This document shows positions 46,504-54,437 of a stretch of DNA of 64,000 bases, piece after piece. Below the pieces are notes generated by a model. It searched no databases, had not been told where the DNA came from, and saw only the letters and a list, made by a program, of their open reading frames with translations. Each line of letters starts with the position of its first letter. Position 1 is the stretch's first letter. Where the stretch lies: NCBI GenBank assembly GCA_963734815.1, contig CAVTIH010000001.1, forward strand, positions 496,001 to 560,000, in the 5' to 3' direction. The translations under genes and the position numbers were made by a program. The DNA is from Palsa-744 sp963734815. Its GTDB lineage: Bacteria; Actinomycetota; Thermoleophilia; Solirubrobacterales; Solirubrobacteraceae.

Positions 46504-49044
46504 TCAGTCCTGCAGCGCCATCGCCGCCGGCACACAGGCGGCGATGTAGCCGGGTAGGGCGAGGATCGCGAGCGCCGTGGCGCTCACCAGGGCAAGGCTC
46601 TCGAGACCCGCCAGCGCCGTCACCGAGTGCACCACGGGGAAGTTGATCGCGTCGGCGAGCGCGCGGTCGGCCAGCTGCTGGCCGTAGAGGCCGAAGATCG
46701 CCCCCGTCAAGCAGCCCACTCCCACCAGCAGCAGACTCTCCAGCAGGATCGTGCGCCACAGTTCGGCACGCGCCAGCCCCTCGAGCTTGAGCTTCGCCAG
46801 GCGCGGGCGGCGCTGCCACACCAGCGCGCCCATCGCCGCCGCCATCGCCAGCACCGCGGCGAGCGGGATCAACGCGGCGATCTGGGTGAGGCGGCCGAGC
46901 GCCTGGCGGCTGAGCGCGCTCTGCTTGGCGGCGTGCTGCGCGGCCGTCTGCACCGCCAGCCCCGATCGGGAGGGCGGCCCCAGCGCGCGTTGGATCTCGC
47001 GGGCACCCTGGTCAGGCGTGATGCCAGGATCGAGCGTGATGGCGTAGGCGGTCGCATCCGCGCTGCCCCACGCGCGGGCGTAGTCGGAGGCGTTCATCAC
47101 GATCGCGCCCGGCTCCCAGCTGAGGTTGGTCGAGAGCGCCGCGACGCGGAACGTCCGCGGATCGGGGCTGGGCAGTGTGAACGCCTCGCCGATGCGCAGG
47201 TGGTGTTCTTCGGCGAGCGCGCGCGACAGCACCACCCAGCCGCCGGCACGCACAAGCGCGGCCGCCTGCCGCGGGTCGCCCTGGACGATCTGGTCGGCGG
47301 GCACCAGCGGCACGGCCGTGCGTGGCGGGGCGATCACCAGCACGCGGCGCTCGCCGTAGTCGAGCAGTCCGCTGCGATAGAGACCCACCGCGCGCACCCC
47401 CGGCAGGCGCTGCAGGCGTGGGCGCAGCGTCGGGTCGAACGGCGCGGTCTGCAGCAGGTTGTATGAGCCAGCCGGCGCCACCCACACGTCGGTGAATGCG
47501 TTCATGTCGCGCGCCGCCCCTTCGAGGCCCGCCAGCAGGTCGCCGTGCGCGCCCTGGATCGCGACGCTGCCGAACACCGCCACGGCGCCGGTCGCCGCGA
47601 TCGCCAGCGCCCGCGCGCGGGCCGCGCGCAGCTCCATCGTCGCGACGTGCGCCACGGGGCTCGTGATCCTGCCCGCCAGCCGCTTCACCAGCGCGAGCGC
47701 GGCGCTGAGCGCGAGCGGCAGCTCCAGCAGCAGCGCCCCGAACAGCAGCACCATCCCCGGCAGCGCCGCGTCGGGTGCGGCCAGCAGGATCGCAGTGGCT
47801 CCGGCGAGGCACGCCAGGCCGGCAAGGGGCAGCAGGGAGGTCCGCTCGAAGCCGGCGCGCGCTGTGCCCGAGGCGCCGGCGGGATCGGCAATTGCCGCCA
47901 GCGGATCCTTCGAAAAAATGTCGCGCAATGGGCTCATCACCGCCACGATCGCCGCCGTCATTCCCCCGCCCACGGCGAGCGCGATGCTCTGCCAGCTCAC
48001 TTCGCGCGCGCTGCCGAGCGCAAACGCCAGCGAGAGAAATGCGGGGTTCGAGTGGAACAGATGGATCGAGAGCTCGTCGCCGAGCGCCAGCCCTAGCACG
48101 CACGCGGTCGCCCCCAGCACCAGCGCGTCGAGCATCAGCACCGCGATGACCGTGCGCGGGGTGTAGCCGGCGCGGCGCAGGTCGGTGATCAGGCGCCGCC
48201 GTTGCGGCACTGTCAGCAACATCGCATTGAACGCGAACAGAAACCCCACGAGCGCGCTGATCGCCGCGAACAGCGCCGTGGACTGGTTGCTCGCCGCCGC
48301 GGCCTTCGCGAACAGCGTCTCGTCGTAGCCGATCGGCTCGACGTTCAGCCGGCCGGCGGCGATCCGCTGAAGCGCCGTGCGCACGCGCGCTTGCGCACCG
48401 GGCGAGGGCTGCACGAGGATGCGGCTCACGTGCGCCCCCACGCCGGCAAGCTGCTGCGCGAAGGTGAGCGGCGCCAGCGCGACAGGGGTCCCGATGAGCG
48501 CGCCGATCTGGTGGGCGTGCAACTGCTCGTACAGCGGCGCCGTGGCGGTGTGGCCGGCGAGCTGGAAGGTCGCTTCCTGACCGAACCGCGTCACCCCGAT
48601 CGCGCGCGCGAGTGGGGCGGGCAGCACGATCGCGCCGACCCCGCCGAAGGGCGTCAGTTCGGCGTGGCGCACCAGCCTGCCGCCGAGCTTGGGGAGGCTA
48701 GCGTCGGCGCCCACCAGCTCCACCGACTCGCTGCCCCGCGGCCCGGACGCGTTGGCGTCGGCTTCCAGCAATGGCGCCGCGGTGAGCACGCCGGGGATCG
48801 CGCGCACCCGCGCGAGCGTGCTCTGTGGGAAGCCCTGTGGCGAGCGGGCCAGCAGCTGCAACGTCGCGTCGCCGGCGATTCCGTGCGTGAGCTCCCCCAC
48901 CGAGCTCTGCAGGGACGAGCTTGACACCTGCGAGGCGAACAGCAGCGCCACCCCGGCGGCGATCCCGAGCACCGCCAGGCACTCCTGCGCGGCGCGCGCT
49001 CGCAAGCGCACGCGGTAGAGGCGCAGGATGTTCGCCGGCCTCAC
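46504..49044 (-). CDS. FtsX/MacB-type ABC permease
   Basis: 846 residues from the GTG at 49044, which overlaps the ATPase stop (GTGA). The protein has a first membrane helix at about 18-40 (CLAVLGIAAGVALLFASQV), a large extracytoplasmic domain to about 235, four helices at about 245-360 and a second set with another outer domain and three helices at about 700-840 (LAMAAAMGALVW and LLVGVGCLTGAIFGLYG). This two-unit FtsX layout is that of LolE/MacB-like permeases working with a LolD-like ATPase. In Gram-positive bacteria such systems export peptides or lipids, or act in envelope signalling. Substrate is not known; the upstream secreted protein may be a partner. Confidence 0.85.
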   Translation of the reverse strand: MRPANILRLYRVRLRARAAQECLAVLGIAAGVALLFASQVSSSSLQSSVGELTHGIAGDATLQLLARSPQGFPQSTLARVRAIPGVLTAAPLLEADANASGPRGSESVELVGADASLPKLGGRLVRHAELTPFGGVGAIVLPAPLARAIGVTRFGQEATFQLAGHTATAPLYEQLHAHQIGALIGTPVALAPLTFAQQLAGVGAHVSRILVQPSPGAQARVRTALQRIAAGRLNVEPIGYDETLFAKAAAASNQSTALFAAISALVGFLFAFNAMLLTVPQRRRLITDLRRAGYTPRTVIAVLMLDALVLGATACVLGLALGDELSIHLFHSNPAFLSLAFALGSAREVSWQSIALAVGGGMTAAIVAVMSPLRDIFSKDPLAAIADPAGASGTARAGFERTSLLPLAGLACLAGATAILLAAPDAALPGMVLLFGALLLELPLALSAALALVKRLAGRITSPVAHVATMELRAARARALAIAATGAVAVFGSVAIQGAHGDLLAGLEGAARDMNAFTDVWVAPAGSYNLLQTAPFDPTLRPRLQRLPGVRAVGLYRSGLLDYGERRVLVIAPPRTAVPLVPADQIVQGDPRQAAALVRAGGWVVLSRALAEEHHLRIGEAFTLPSPDPRTFRVAALSTNLSWEPGAIVMNASDYARAWGSADATAYAITLDPGITPDQGAREIQRALGPPSRSGLAVQTAAQHAAKQSALSRQALGRLTQIAALIPLAAVLAMAAAMGALVWQRRPRLAKLKLEGLARAELWRTILLESLLLVGVGCLTGAIFGLYGQQLADRALADAINFPVVHSVTALAGLESLALVSATALAILALPGYIAACVPAAMALQD

Positions 49045-49820
49045 AGAAGCTCGCCGTCGCCTTTCCCCGCGGGCCCTCCCGCGCCGACCGCGATGTTCGC
49101 CCCGACGAGCGCCGGACGCGCGCATGCGTCGTCAAGGGCGGGCCGATCGGCTTCGTGCTCGCGCAGCCGCCCGTCGCGCAGTGTGAGCGCGCGGTCGGCG
49201 TACTCGGCGGCCGTCGGGTCGTGGCTGACGAGCACGACAGCGACGCCGCGTTCGTGGCAGAGCCCCCGCAGCAGCTCCAGCACTTCGCTACCGCGCTGGG
49301 TGTCGAGGCTGCCGGTCGGCTCGTCGGCGAGCAGCAGGCTGGGCTCGGTCGAGAGCGCCCTGGCGATCATCACGCGCTGGCGCTCACCCATCGAGAGCGT
49401 CTCGGCGCGGTGGCGCAGCCGCTCGCCCAGCCCCAACCGTTCCAGCAGCGGCGCGACCTCGCGCTGGGCCGCGCTCCAGCGATGGGTCTTCAGCAGCTTC
49501 AGCACCGCGTTGTCGATCGCGCTGACGCCCGGCAGTAGGTCGAAGTTCTGGCGGATGAAGCCCAGTTCGGTGAGCCGGAAGTGCGACGCTTCGCGCTCGC
49601 TCAGCGAGGAGATGTCGCGCCGGCCGATCAGCACCGTGCCGGAGGTGGGAGCCAGCAGCGTGGCGACCATCAGCAGCAGCGTCGTCTTGCCCGACCCACT
49701 CGGCCCGTACAGCGCCACCATCTCGCCGGGCTCCACGCGCAGCGACACCCCATCCACCGCGCGCACCGGCTCGCCGCCGATCGCGGGGTAGTGCTTGACG
49801 AGGTTGCGCAGCTCCAGCAT
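49041..49820 (-). CDS. MacB/LolD-type ABC ATPase
   Basis: 259 residues. The nucleotide-binding domain has Walker A GPSGSGKTT near 40-48, Q-loop FIRQNFDLLPG, a signature read as LSMGERQRVMIARAL (the usual LSGGQ is changed to LSMGE), Walker B LLLADEPTGSLD and the H-loop VLVSHDP. The EPTGSLD motif marks the LolD/FtsE/MacB class, which pairs with FtsX-type permeases. It starts three bases after the secreted-protein gene and overlaps the permease start by four bases. The C-terminal 30 residues are a Gly-rich extension beyond the normal family length. The changed signature is common in this class and should still be functional. Confidence 0.93.
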   Translation of the reverse strand: MLELRNLVKHYPAIGGEPVRAVDGVSLRVEPGEMVALYGPSGSGKTTLLLMVATLLAPTSGTVLIGRRDISSLSEREASHFRLTELGFIRQNFDLLPGVSAIDNAVLKLLKTHRWSAAQREVAPLLERLGLGERLRHRAETLSMGERQRVMIARALSTEPSLLLADEPTGSLDTQRGSEVLELLRGLCHERGVAVVLVSHDPTAAEYADRALTLRDGRLREHEADRPALDDACARPALVGANIAVGAGGPAGKGDGELL

Positions 49821-49823
49821 CGG

Positions 49824-51050
49824 TCACGCCGAGATCGGGCCGCTGAGGTGCACGGCGATCGCGTCGTCGGAGTTCTGGATCGTGCCGCCGAAACTGAGGC
49901 CCGAGCCGTGCGCGTGGCTGTAGCGGCCGGTGCCGCTGCTCACCGACAGCGAGCCGGAGAAGCTGGCGCTGGCGCTCGAGCGGTGGTAGGTGGCGGTCGC
50001 CTCCCCCGAAATCGAGCCGCCGCTGCGGGAGATGCTCACTTCGGCCCGTACGCGGCTGCTTGAGAGGATCGTCAAGCGCACATGGATCGTGCCGCTGAAA
50101 GTACCCGTCGCCGAGCCCTGCTCGTCGAGCGTGAAGCCGTGTTTGCTGGTGAGGCGCAGGTTGCCGGTCTCGTGCAGGGAGACGATCGATGCGGCTTTTG
50201 CGTGCGGGGGGCGACGCTTGATCTTCGCCGGGCATGGATCCTTGGCGACGGTGCTGGCGCTGGAGCCGTCGGCGTAGGTGAACGCCGCGGCAAACGGCCA
50301 CCCGCCGGTGGGACAGGGTGCGGGCACCAGCACCGTGTTGGCCCCGCGCGGGCGGTGCGGCCCGCTGGTGCCGATCGTGAGCGTCAGGCTGGCGAGCGAG
50401 GTTTCCGACACCGACGGCAGCGAGGGGATCGGGGGAATCGGGATCACGAGCTGTTCGCCGTAGGGAGCGTGAGCGGGGACGACGGTGCCGGTGATCACCA
50501 CCTGCGCCGGTACCGGCGTCGTGCCTTCGCCTAGCAGCTCGAGCGTTGGGTTGTTGCCCTGCGGGGGCCCGATGAAGGCCCACAGCGTGACTTCCTCTTC
50601 GATCACGTTCGATCCCGCGAACGCCTTCGCCAACGCGTGTCCACGTCCAACCAGCGACTGCGGTGGGCAGCCTTTGGGGCCATCCGCTCGCAGGCGAGCG
50701 GCGCTGCAGCTGCGCAGGCTCGGCACTTCGAGCGTCAGCCCGGCGGGGAGGCTCAGTACCAAGCGGTGCACCGGCGAGGGTACGCCGTCTTCGCCGCCTG
50801 TGTACTGGATCGCAAGTGTCAGCGCGCCCTTGGCGCCCGGCCGGTTGGGGGAGAGCGTGGGCGCAAGCGTCGCGGAGGTTGCTTCCGGCGCGGCTGCAAT
50901 GCGCGCCGCGCCGGAGGCATTCACCCGCACGGGCGCTACCAACGCCGCGCAGATCGTCAAAGTCACAACGAGTGTGCAGGCAGTCCTCGTTGTGATTGCG
51001 GGTTGGGTCATTGGGTCGGGGCTCTCTGCTCCAGTCCCTTTGCGAGTCAT
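49824..51050 (-). CDS. Secreted beta-rich protein, first gene of the exporter operon
   Basis: 408 residues from the ATG at 51050, preceded by GGAG; an ATG at 51071 or 51011 is possible. A signal peptide follows (TTRTACTLVVTLTICAALVAPVRVNASG). The mature protein looks beta-rich, with LRSCSAARLRADGPKGCPPQ and VLVPAPCPTGGWPFAAAFTY that hold paired cysteines, and a Ser/Gly-rich C-terminal region (EATATYHRSSASASFSGSLS). I recognise no named family with certainty; similar proteins occur in Thermoleophilia as hypothetical secreted proteins. Being the first gene of an operon with an FtsX-type exporter, it could be an outer partner of the transporter or its cargo. Function is unproven. Confidence 0.72.
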   Translation of the reverse strand: MTRKGTGAESPDPMTQPAITTRTACTLVVTLTICAALVAPVRVNASGAARIAAAPEATSATLAPTLSPNRPGAKGALTLAIQYTGGEDGVPSPVHRLVLSLPAGLTLEVPSLRSCSAARLRADGPKGCPPQSLVGRGHALAKAFAGSNVIEEEVTLWAFIGPPQGNNPTLELLGEGTTPVPAQVVITGTVVPAHAPYGEQLVIPIPPIPSLPSVSETSLASLTLTIGTSGPHRPRGANTVLVPAPCPTGGWPFAAAFTYADGSSASTVAKDPCPAKIKRRPPHAKAASIVSLHETGNLRLTSKHGFTLDEQGSATGTFSGTIHVRLTILSSSRVRAEVSISRSGGSISGEATATYHRSSASASFSGSLSVSSGTGRYSHAHGSGLSFGGTIQNSDDAIAVHLSGPISA

Positions 51051-51077
51051 CGCGCTCCGTACCTCCCACAATGTCCT

Positions 51078-51095
51078 AGTACTCTAGTACAGTAC
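51078..51095. promoter_or_regulatory. AGTAC repeats, candidate TetR operator
   Basis: AGTAC occurs at 51078-51082, 51086-51090 and 51091-51095, and GTACT-CT-AGTAC at 51079-51090 is an inverted repeat. It lies 28 bases upstream of the first gene of the operon that encodes the TetR regulator. Spacing and symmetry fit a TetR-type operator, but the regulator's specificity is unknown. Confidence 0.4.
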
Positions 51096-51258
51096 CAAAC
51101 TTCTCTGACGTCTGCCACGTGCTGGCCCCGCGTCCGCTAACGGCTGGTGGGTTGTGCGTTGTTCTTTTTAACGCCCCAACCAATCTTCATGTGACCAAGG
51201 GTAACACGAATTTTGGGGGTGTGTGCGCCCCGCCGCTTCGCGCCTTAAGCTCTCGCGG

Positions 51259-52140
51259 GTGCACCACCCGATCTCCTACTTCCAAGCGATCGTCCTCGGC
51301 CTCACGCAGGGGATCGCCGAGCCCTTTCCGATCTCGAGCCTCGGCCACGCGGTGGTGCTGCCGCGGCTGTTCGGGTGGAACATCCACCAGAACGACAAAT
51401 TCTTCCTCACCTTCCTCGTCGCCACGCACTTCGCCACGGCGCTCACGCTGCTGCTGTTCTTCCTGCGCGACTGGATCAAGATCGTCGGTGGCATCCTGCG
51501 CTCGCTGCGGGTGCGCAAAATCGGCGAGGACGACATCTACGCGCGCCTTGGCTGGCTGCTGATCGTGGGCACGGTGCCTGCCGGCATCCTTGGGCTGGCG
51601 TTGCAGGAATCGCTGCGCAAACTGTTCGCCTCCGCGACGATCGCCGCCGCCTTCCTGATCGTCAACGGGATCGCGCTGTTGCTCTTTGAGCAGCTGCGTA
51701 AACGCCCCCCGCGCCCCGACGATTACGTCGGCGTCGGCGACGGCGACGGCGACGCCCGCATCGCCAAGCTCAGCTGGCGCCAGGCGATCGCGATCGGCAC
51801 CTCGCAGGCCGCCGCGCTGATCCCCGGCATCTCGCGCTCCGGCTTCGCGATGGGAGGCAGCCTGCTCGCGGGGCTCTCCAACGAGGACGCGGCGCGCTAC
51901 TCCTTCCTGCTCGCCACCCCCGTGATCCTCGCCGCCGCCGCGCTGAAGCTGCCCGAACTGCTCGGTGCGCAGGGCGACGGGGTGCGCGGCCCCGCGCTCG
52001 TCGCCGGCCTCTGCGCGGCTTTCACCACATTCCTGGCGGTGAAGTTCCTGCTGCGGTTCTTCCAGACCAACCGGCTGAGCCCGTTCGGGATCTACTGCAT
52101 CGCCTTTGGCACGATCTGCACGGTCGTGTTTGTGGCGTGA
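51259..52140 (+). CDS. uppP: Undecaprenyl-diphosphate phosphatase
   Basis: 293 residues from the GTG at 51259; an ATG at 51223 is an alternative without better support. The BacA/UppP family motifs are clear: FQAIVLGLTQGIAEPFPISSLGH near 8-30 and IPGISRSGFAMGGSLLAGLS near 190-210, within about eight membrane helices. The enzyme removes one phosphate from undecaprenyl diphosphate and so recycles the lipid carrier of peptidoglycan and polysaccharide synthesis; it also gives bacitracin resistance. The usual E-x-L-P-I-S-S-T-x-H appears here as E-P-F-P-I-S-S-L-G-H, a variant with the catalytic Glu and His kept. It could supply carrier to the polysaccharide operons in this window. Confidence 0.95.
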   Translation: MHHPISYFQAIVLGLTQGIAEPFPISSLGHAVVLPRLFGWNIHQNDKFFLTFLVATHFATALTLLLFFLRDWIKIVGGILRSLRVRKIGEDDIYARLGWLLIVGTVPAGILGLALQESLRKLFASATIAAAFLIVNGIALLLFEQLRKRPPRPDDYVGVGDGDGDARIAKLSWRQAIAIGTSQAAALIPGISRSGFAMGGSLLAGLSNEDAARYSFLLATPVILAAAALKLPELLGAQGDGVRGPALVAGLCAAFTTFLAVKFLLRFFQTNRLSPFGIYCIAFGTICTVVFVA

Positions 52141-52173
52141 GCGGATACGGGCGGGGATACGCTGATTGGGCTG

Positions 52174-53076
52174 ATGCCGCGCACCCCACCACTGCCGAAG
52201 ACCCCGCAACGCATGTTCGAGACTCGCAGCCAGGCGTGGCGCGAGGTGGGGCTCGAGGAGCAGGTCAGCCCACAAGCGCTCAAACGGGCACGGGTCGAGG
52301 GGCTCGTGCTGGCGGTGCTGTTCGTGGTTGTTGTCGTGCTCTACAACCATCGCGCTTCCCTATTCGGCGTCACCAGGGCAAAGACGCCGGGGGCCGACAG
52401 CGCAGTGCAGATCGCCACCGTGATCGTGCTGCTGATCCTCGGCTGGGGGGTGGCGCGCGACGCCGGCCGTGCCTTCGCCCCGGCGCTCTTTCGGCGGATG
52501 GACCCCGCCACCGCGGGAACGGTCGGCTTCCTGATCCGGCTGGTGACGATCGTGGTTGCGCTGATCGTCGGGTTGAGGGTCGCGGGCGTCGAAGAACGCA
52601 CGCTGGCGCTCGGCGGGGCGTTTACCGCTGTGATCCTCGGCCTCGCCGCCCAGCAGACGCTCGGCAACCTGATCGCCGGCACCGTGCTGCTCAGCGCCGC
52701 CCCCTTCCGCGTGGGGGATCACGTGCGCCTGCAGGGCGGTCCGCTCGCGGGCCAGCTGGAGGGGGTCGTCAGCTCGCTCGGGCTGCTCTACACCACGTTC
52801 GCCACCGACGAGGGCTCGGTGCTGGTGCCCAACAGCGTGGTGCTCAACGTGGCGCTTCACACCGGTCGGGGCCGCATCGGCGCGCGGCGCTCACGAGCCG
52901 CGGGGGTGCGCGGCAACCCGCAGGAGCCGGCAGCAGACGCATCTGAAACGCCGGCCGAGAAGCAGGCAAGTGTTGCCGGCTACCGTGCCACGTCGGCAGA
53001 GAAGCCGGCAGAGAAGCACGCCGAGAAACAGGCGAGTGTCGCCGGCTACCGCGCCCCGCCGCCCCCTACGCCGTAG
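52174..53076 (+). CDS. MscS-family mechanosensitive channel
   Basis: 300 residues. Membrane helices at about 40-60, 78-95 and 112-135, followed by the pore helix and beta domain typical of MscS: ALGGAFTAVILGLAAQQTLGNLIAGTVLL and FRVGDHVRLQGGPLAGQLEGVVSSLGLLYTTF, then VLVPNSVVLN. The channel opens under membrane tension to release solutes. The protein is short, ending soon after the beta domain; in place of the usual C-terminal alpha/beta domain it has a low-complexity tail with the repeat EKQASVAGYRA twice. Its last 31 bases overlap the convergent reductase gene. Family assignment is strong. Confidence 0.92.
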   Translation: MPRTPPLPKTPQRMFETRSQAWREVGLEEQVSPQALKRARVEGLVLAVLFVVVVVLYNHRASLFGVTRAKTPGADSAVQIATVIVLLILGWGVARDAGRAFAPALFRRMDPATAGTVGFLIRLVTIVVALIVGLRVAGVEERTLALGGAFTAVILGLAAQQTLGNLIAGTVLLSAAPFRVGDHVRLQGGPLAGQLEGVVSSLGLLYTTFATDEGSVLVPNSVVLNVALHTGRGRIGARRSRAAGVRGNPQEPAADASETPAEKQASVAGYRATSAEKPAEKHAEKQASVAGYRAPPPPTP

Positions 53077-53915
53077 TGCAGCAGCAGACACCCTTCGCTC
53101 TCGAGCGCCTCGCGCAGCTCCAGCTGGACCGGCGGGGACAGCTCCGGCCCGCTCACGATCCGCAACGACGTCTGTGGGTCGGCGCCTCCTCCGAGCTTGG
53201 GGGCGAGTGAGAGGAATAGATCGTCCACCAGCCCGGCGGCGAGCAGGGCGCCATTCAGGTGGGGGCCGCCCTCGCACATCACGGTCTGCACCCCCCACCG
53301 GGTGTGCAGCTCGGCGAGCGCGGCCCGCAGATCGAGCTGCCCCTCGCGGCCCGCGCGCACGTACTCGACCGGAGCGGCTTGTTCTGCTGGTGTGTCCCGC
53401 GGAGCGACCGGTTCTGGGGCCCCAGGCAGTTCGCCCGTCGGTGACGACGTGACGATCACAACCCGCGCGGCGGGGTCGGCGAGCAGCGGGACGCTCTCGG
53501 GGTCGAGTGCGAGGCTGGCGGAGACGATGCAGGCGAGCGGTTCCGCCGCCAACCCCCGCTCCAGCCGCAGCTGCCGCTGCGCCTCGTCTCGCACCAGCCG
53601 GCGGTAGTGCTCGGCGCGCGCGGTGCCGGCACCGAACAGCACCGCGTCGACGGCGCCGCGCAGCGCGTGGAAGAACTCCCGGTCGGCGCGGTTGCCGATC
53701 GGTCCCGAGCGTCCATTCAAGGTGGCGCGCCCGTCGGTGGTGGATGCCATATTGAGGAACACGCGCGGGCGCTCCTCCACGGGCCGGGGGGGCGTGTTCG
53801 GGTCCCACAGTCGTAGGCGCTCGACGGCCTGCGCGGCGCTCAGGTGCTGTCCCGCAACCTCGCCGATCAACGACGTGAGCACCGCTGGGGTGGGGGCGCT
53901 GGGGTCGGGCCTCAT
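53046..53915 (-). CDS. RibD-C/dihydrofolate-reductase-like pyrimidine reductase
   Basis: 289 residues. The C-terminal reductase domain of RibD (PF01872 type) is evident: RPRVFLNMASTTDGRATLNGRSGPIGNRADREFFHALRGAVDAVLFGAGTARAE, then VVIVTSSPTGELPG, VQTVMCEGGPHLNGALLAAGLVDDLFLSLAPKLGGG. These NADPH-dependent reductases act on riboflavin precursors or related nitrogen heterocycles. The deaminase half of RibD is missing, and a variable N-terminus of about 45 residues precedes the domain. No riboflavin genes are nearby, so a role outside core riboflavin synthesis is possible. Its stop overlaps the MscS gene by 31 bases. Family call is firm. Confidence 0.9.
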   Translation of the reverse strand: MRPDPSAPTPAVLTSLIGEVAGQHLSAAQAVERLRLWDPNTPPRPVEERPRVFLNMASTTDGRATLNGRSGPIGNRADREFFHALRGAVDAVLFGAGTARAEHYRRLVRDEAQRQLRLERGLAAEPLACIVSASLALDPESVPLLADPAARVVIVTSSPTGELPGAPEPVAPRDTPAEQAAPVEYVRAGREGQLDLRAALAELHTRWGVQTVMCEGGPHLNGALLAAGLVDDLFLSLAPKLGGGADPQTSLRIVSGPELSPPVQLELREALESEGCLLLHYGVGGGGAR

Positions 53916-54089
53916 CGACCAACCCTAGCCGCGTCAACATTTCGAGAACACATCTGCTGCGCTACCTGCTACCGTCGTGCTCGTTGGGCCGGGCAAAGAA
54001 CCGGCATAAAGCAGTGCAAGCTCTCGCAGGTCGAAGCTCTTCGCAGCATCCTCCGCGCAGCAGCACGCACGAATCGTGGAGGATGTCAC

Positions 54090-54293
54090 ATGCCTACTGG
54101 CACAGTGAAGTGGTTTAGCGACGACAAGGGATTCGGGTTTATCACCCCGGATGACGGGGACAAGGATCTGTTCGTCCACCACACCGGAATCAACGGCGAG
54201 GGTTACCGCTCGCTTCAGGAGGGCTCCAAGGTGTCCTACGACCCGGAGCAGGGCGACAAGGGGCCGAAGGCCGTCAACGTCCAGTCGATCTAG
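54090..54293 (+). CDS. Cold-shock-domain protein (CspA type)
   Basis: 67 residues with GGAGG eight bases before the ATG. The cold-shock fold is complete: TGTVKWFSDDKGFGFITPDDG with RNP1 KGFGFI (13-18) and RNP2 DLFVHH (26-31), then GYRSLQEGSKVSYDPEQGDKGPKAVNVQ. Such proteins bind single-stranded RNA and DNA, melt RNA structure and often respond to cold or growth phase. A 5' leader of about 70-80 bases is likely if transcription starts near a weak promoter TTGGGC-17-TAAAGC (53984-54012). A hairpin at 54406-54431 probably ends the transcript. The gene stands alone. Confidence 0.97.
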   Translation: MPTGTVKWFSDDKGFGFITPDDGDKDLFVHHTGINGEGYRSLQEGSKVSYDPEQGDKGPKAVNVQSI

Positions 54294-54405
54294 GCGATCG
54301 TAGTCGCCACGCCGTCGGTCTGCGATCGCTTGCGGGCCACGCCCCGAGTGGGTGTAGTTCGCAAGTCGAGGATCGTCAGACCATCGACATAGAGCAGTAA
54401 CCTTG

Positions 54406-54431
54406 GGGGGTCCGGTCGTCACCGGGCCCCC
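54406..54431 (+). terminator. GC-rich hairpin after the cold-shock gene
   Basis: GGGGGTCCGG (54406-54415) pairs with CCGGGCCCCC (54422-54431), one G-U pair, around TCGTCA. No T tract follows. It lies only six bases before the ATG at 54438 of the next gene, so if that ATG is used the hairpin would hide its ribosome site. Confidence 0.5.
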
Positions 54432-54437
54432 TCTGGT

